Of a DNA stretch of 17,311 bases, positions 15,532-17,311 are shown piece by piece. A program made the position numbers and the translations under genes. The notes below the pieces were generated by a model. The model was not told where the DNA came from, made no database searches, and saw nothing but the letters and a program-made list of their open reading frames with translations. The DNA comes from Anaerolineae bacterium (GTDB lineage: Bacteria; Chloroflexota; Anaerolineae; Anaerolineales; Villigracilaceae). Location: the NCBI GenBank assembly GCA_017303735.1, contig JAFLCF010000091.1:1-17311 (forward strand), in the 5' to 3' direction. Numbering within the stretch: position 1 is the first letter of the stretch; each line of letters begins with the position of its first letter.

Positions 15532-15768
15532 TTACTTTTGATCTTCGGTGCCGATCCAGAAATGACCAGGCATGACGGGGCGATACGCGCGAATGACAAG
15601 TTTGCCAAGTTCGATATGAACCTGCCCCGCATCCATCATGCTGGGGTGTACAAGACACAGATCTGGTTTGCGCCCGAATTTTTTGCTGTAATACTCCATT
15701 GCTTTTTGGATCTTCACACTCAAGGTTGTGCGTGGGTCATTGTCAAACCATAAAAGTCCGGTGTGCAT
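15532..15768 (-). CDS. Small conserved protein of unknown function
   Basis: A 78-residue soluble protein. Visible features are MHTGLLWFDNDPRTTLSVKIQKAMEYY, then FGRKPDLCLVHPSMM, a short beta stretch (VHIELGKLVIRAYRPVMPGHFWIG) and a charged end. I recall similar small 'LLWFDNDP...VHPSM' proteins in Chloroflexota genomes without a known role. It has no signal peptide or metal motif. It follows the ATPase gene by 15 bases on the same strand and is closed by a shared terminator, so the two probably form one unit. A weak AGAGAG lies before the ATG. Confidence 0.75.
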   Translation of the reverse strand: MHTGLLWFDNDPRTTLSVKIQKAMEYYSKKFGRKPDLCLVHPSMMDAGQVHIELGKLVIRAYRPVMPGHFWIGTEDQK

Positions 15769-15783
15769 GATTTTCTCTCTTTC

Positions 15784-16575
15784 TTACTCGATGGCAGGGA
15801 GCCAGAACTTAAGCAGTTTTGTGTTTTCGCGCATGGCGTACTCATCACCTTTGGAAATGTGATTAAGCAGGGAATTCCCGGTCAGTAAAACAGCATGTTC
15901 GGGGTCTTCCACACAGCCGAACAAACGCGTGCGGAAAAACTCCAGCCATTCTTTTTGAGACTCAGCGCGATGTGCATTCAACGTAGTGAACGTCCATACG
16001 CGGCGGCTGGGTCCGCGCAGGAGCAGCCAACGCAAATTCTGTTGTGCCTGCTCATCCAAATTAGTAACTGCTTCGAGGTCATCGATCAATAGCAGGATGG
16101 ATTGTCCTTCGCCTTTGTTATTGTGCGCCCAGGTAACGAGGGATTGCAGCAATTCAGCAGTATTCTCGTCACTGGTCTGATAGATGCCGGCATTATTCTC
16201 GCTACCATAAAGTTTTTCCCATTCATCTGGTTTGGTCGTGATCACACCGTATTGAACCGAATCAGATGGGTGAAGGTGCTCTACCGCACGTGCAATGGTC
16301 TGCAAGAGACGAGTCTTACCGCTGGATGGATCCCCTGCGATCAGAATCGGACCCGGAACTGGGTCGAGCAAATTGAGCAGGACCGGCAACCCGTCAATTG
16401 CCATGCCAAGGAAGAGTGCTTCTGGTGGCAGGGGAGAGATTCGGGCGAGGACTGAACCCAGGTCTGGCAGAGCAGGCGTGGTCGAAGATTGAGGCGCAGA
16501 TTGTTTTGCCTTTTCTTCCTGCATTATTTCCGTCATGGCATTTAACATGAGGTCGAGTTGATTGATTTCATCCAT
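15784..16575 (-). CDS. P-loop ATPase (FtsK/HerA-like), role unknown
   Basis: A 263-residue soluble ATPase. Residues 1-40 are a charged, partly disordered lead. The core follows LPPEALFLGMAIDGLPVLLNL and has Walker A GDPSSGKT (81-88, Lys87) and Walker B ILLLIDDLE with Asp165 and Asp166. A later RGPSRRVWTFTTLNAHR and FFRTRLFG may provide a sensor and arginine residues. The fold resembles the FtsK/HerA group of DNA-translocating ATPases, but length and motifs do not decide this. It has no membrane segment. The promoter is near consensus, and the predicted start point is only about 11 bases before the ATG, so the mRNA is nearly leaderless and no SD can fit. A palindromic operator lies on the start point. 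The next gene encodes the 78-residue protein. Confidence 0.8.
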   Translation of the reverse strand: MDEINQLDLMLNAMTEIMQEEKAKQSAPQSSTTPALPDLGSVLARISPLPPEALFLGMAIDGLPVLLNLLDPVPGPILIAGDPSSGKTRLLQTIARAVEHLHPSDSVQYGVITTKPDEWEKLYGSENNAGIYQTSDENTAELLQSLVTWAHNNKGEGQSILLLIDDLEAVTNLDEQAQQNLRWLLLRGPSRRVWTFTTLNAHRAESQKEWLEFFRTRLFGCVEDPEHAVLLTGNSLLNHISKGDEYAMRENTKLLKFWLPAIE

Positions 16576-16595
16576 ATTAGAACAACTGTTCTAAT
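16576..16595. promoter_or_regulatory. Palindromic operator, LexA (SOS-box)-like
   Basis: ATTAGAACAACTGTTCTAAT has perfect 9-bp arms around a 2-base centre and contains GAAC-N4-GTTC, the core of the Bacillus-type LexA site. It directly follows the -10 of the ATPase promoter (sharing two bases) and covers the expected start point, ending at the ATG. Position and symmetry argue for a repressor site; the identity of the repressor is inferred. Confidence 0.65.
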
Positions 16596-16622
16596 AATAT
16601 ACCAAGCTCTTCCCACTGTCAA
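16594..16622 (-). promoter_or_regulatory. Near-consensus promoter of the ATPase gene
   Basis: In the minus sense a perfect TTGACA is followed after 17 bases by TATTAT. A TGGTATATT extended -10 two bases upstream is an alternative reading. It is divergent from the tRNA-tuf promoter. Confidence 0.8.
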
Positions 16623-16670
16623 GGGGGCAGTTTGGCTTTTCCATATTAAGTTCATTGCCTTCAAAATTGC

Positions 16671-16698
16671 TTGACGCACTGAATTGTTTTGGTATAAT
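16671..16698 (+). promoter_or_regulatory. Promoter of the tRNA-tuf operon
   Basis: TTGACG and a perfect TATAAT are separated by 16 bases, and TGG before TATAAT gives an extended -10. The start point would lie about 10 bases before the first tRNA. Confidence 0.85.
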
Positions 16699-16716
16699 CT
16701 GTCCGCTTATTGACTT

Positions 16717-16789
16717 GCCGACGTAGCTCAATCGGCAGAGCATCCGCCTTGTAAGCGGAAGGTTACGAGTTCAATTCTCGTCGTCGGCT
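16717..16789 (+). tRNA. tRNA-Thr (anticodon TGT)
   Basis: A 73-base cloverleaf with acceptor arms GCCGACG/CGTCGGC, anticodon loop CTTGTAA and T arm GTTCAATTC. The discriminator is T; CCA is not encoded. It is first of three tRNAs ahead of tuf. Confidence 0.96.
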
Positions 16790-16837
16790 CTGGATTGCCG
16801 GAGAGCAAAAGTCGGTAATCAATTAACAATTTATTCT

Positions 16838-16920
16838 GGGCAGTTACCCAAGTGGCCAAAGGGGACTGACTGTAAATCAGTTGTCAGACGACTTCGGAGG
16901 TTCGAATCCTTCACTGCCCA
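16838..16920 (+). tRNA. tRNA-Tyr (anticodon GTA)
   Basis: An 83-base cloverleaf with the long variable arm expected of bacterial tRNA-Tyr. The acceptor is GGGCAGT/ACTGCCC, the anticodon loop CTGTAAA and the T arm GTTCGAATCC. The discriminator is A; CCA is not encoded. Confidence 0.96.
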
Positions 16921-16921
16921 C

Positions 16922-16956
16922 AGCACCAGCATTGGTTGGTGCTCCCCGTTTGGGGA
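16922..16956 (+). other. Two tandem hairpins in the tRNA-Tyr/tRNA-Thr spacer
   Basis: AGCACCA (16922-16928) pairs with TGGTGCT (16937-16943), and CCCC (16944-16947) pairs with GGGG (16952-16955) immediately afterwards. Such spacer stems may guide processing of the precursor. A tRNA-Gly, present at this place in the enterobacterial tufB operon, is absent. Confidence 0.5.
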
Positions 16957-16968
16957 ACAGCACGTCAA

Positions 16969-17041
16969 GCCCTCATAGCTCAGTTGGCAGAGCACACCCT
17001 TGGTAAGGGTGAGGTCATGGGTTCAAATCTCATTGAGGGCT
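16969..17041 (+). tRNA. tRNA-Thr (anticodon GGT)
   Basis: A 73-base cloverleaf with acceptor GCCCTCA/TGAGGGC, anticodon loop TTGGTAA and T arm GTTCAAATC. The discriminator is T; CCA is not encoded. It ends 47 bases before the tuf start. Confidence 0.96.
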
Positions 17042-17088
17042 CAGTTGCTGCAACAGCATTCTTGTAAAATAATTAAGGAGAGCGAAAC

Positions 17089-17311
17089 ATGGCGAAAGGG
17101 AAGTTTGACAGAAGCAAGCCGCATTTGAACGTAGGGACGATGGGACACATCGACCACGGGAAGACCACATTGACCGCGGCCATCACAAAGGTAGCCGGAT
17201 TGTCGGGACAGGCAGATTTCAAAGCCTACGACCAGATCGACAATGCCCCGGAAGAAAAAGCGCGTGGTATCACGATCAACATCGCCCACGTCGAGTATCA
17301 GACCGACAAGC
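17089..17311 (+). CDS. tuf: Elongation factor Tu, N-terminal part (cut by window end)
   Basis: The first 74 codons of EF-Tu, the GTPase that delivers aminoacyl-tRNA to the ribosome. The P-loop GHIDHGKT lies at 19-26 (Lys25), and switch I RGITI at 59-63, with Thr62 for magnesium. [12 protein letters not shown] is the normal family start with conservative changes. AAGGAG lies eight bases before the ATG. The gene directly follows the three tRNAs and probably shares their transcript, as in the thrU-tyrU-glyT-thrT-tufB operon of Escherichia coli. The frame continues past the window end. Confidence 0.97.
   Translation, partial: MAKGKFDRSKPHLNVGTMGHIDHGKTTLTAAITKVAGLSGQADFKAYDQIDNAPEEKARGITINIAHVEYQTDK

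Noticed and set aside
16921..16968. Possible degenerate tRNA-Gly between tRNA-Tyr and tRNA-Thr
   Set aside because: Only 48 bases are available, and they form two simple hairpins with no T-arm or anticodon pattern.

Overview
The window looks like a chromosomal segment of a Chloroflexota bacterium, most likely class Anaerolineae. This is inferred from gene style: a Thr/Pro-rich anchored surface protein with a C-terminal domain of a type I associate with that class, a 302-residue membrane protein of the same flavour, a small 'VHPSMM' protein beside a P-loop ATPase, and moderate GC. No 16S or marker search was possible. Nothing indicates a prophage, integrase, insertion sequence or CRISPR array. 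Most genes have recognisable Shine-Dalgarno (SD) sequences; a few appear nearly leaderless.

Layout. 2-145: C-terminal tail of a membrane protein. 146-439: hairpin-rich stretch without a gene. 440-3684 (+): a membrane histidine kinase translationally coupled to a membrane-anchored extracytoplasmic protein carrying four nearly identical 21-residue cysteine repeats. 3790-4497 (+): radC, converging on and sharing its stop codon with a minus-strand PAS-GGDEF diguanylate cyclase. 4494-7994 (-): AEC-family transporter, membrane-anchored gluzincin metalloprotease, acylphosphatase and diguanylate cyclase in close succession. 8059-9414 (-): miaB. 9582-10892 (-): ferredoxin-NADP reductase-like flavoprotein. 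This is divergent from 11037-11945 (+), a membrane protein of unknown function. 12014-14551 (+): two adjacent M16 peptidase genes, one with an intact zinc site and one without. 14581-14946 (+): acpS. 14981-15412 (-): SnoaL/NTF2-like protein. 15532-16575 (-): P-loop ATPase followed by a small unknown protein. 16717-17311 (+): tRNA-Thr, tRNA-Tyr, tRNA-Thr and the start of tuf.

How the genes may work together. The kinase and the repeat protein are probably made in fixed proportion, but no response regulator lies beside them. The two M16 proteins probably form one heteromeric protease. The tRNA-tuf block is a translation operon with a strong promoter. The most interesting regulatory signal is a near-consensus minus-strand promoter (TTGACA, 17 bases, TATTAT). 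Its predicted start point sits in a perfect 9-bp inverted repeat containing GAAC-N4-GTTC, the core of a Bacillus-type LexA (SOS) box. It lies directly before the start codon of the ATPase gene, so that two-gene unit may be damage-inducible. Several genes are separated by long perfect hairpins; two of these (8024-8054 and 11952-11986) look like dispersed REP-type palindromes rather than simple terminators.
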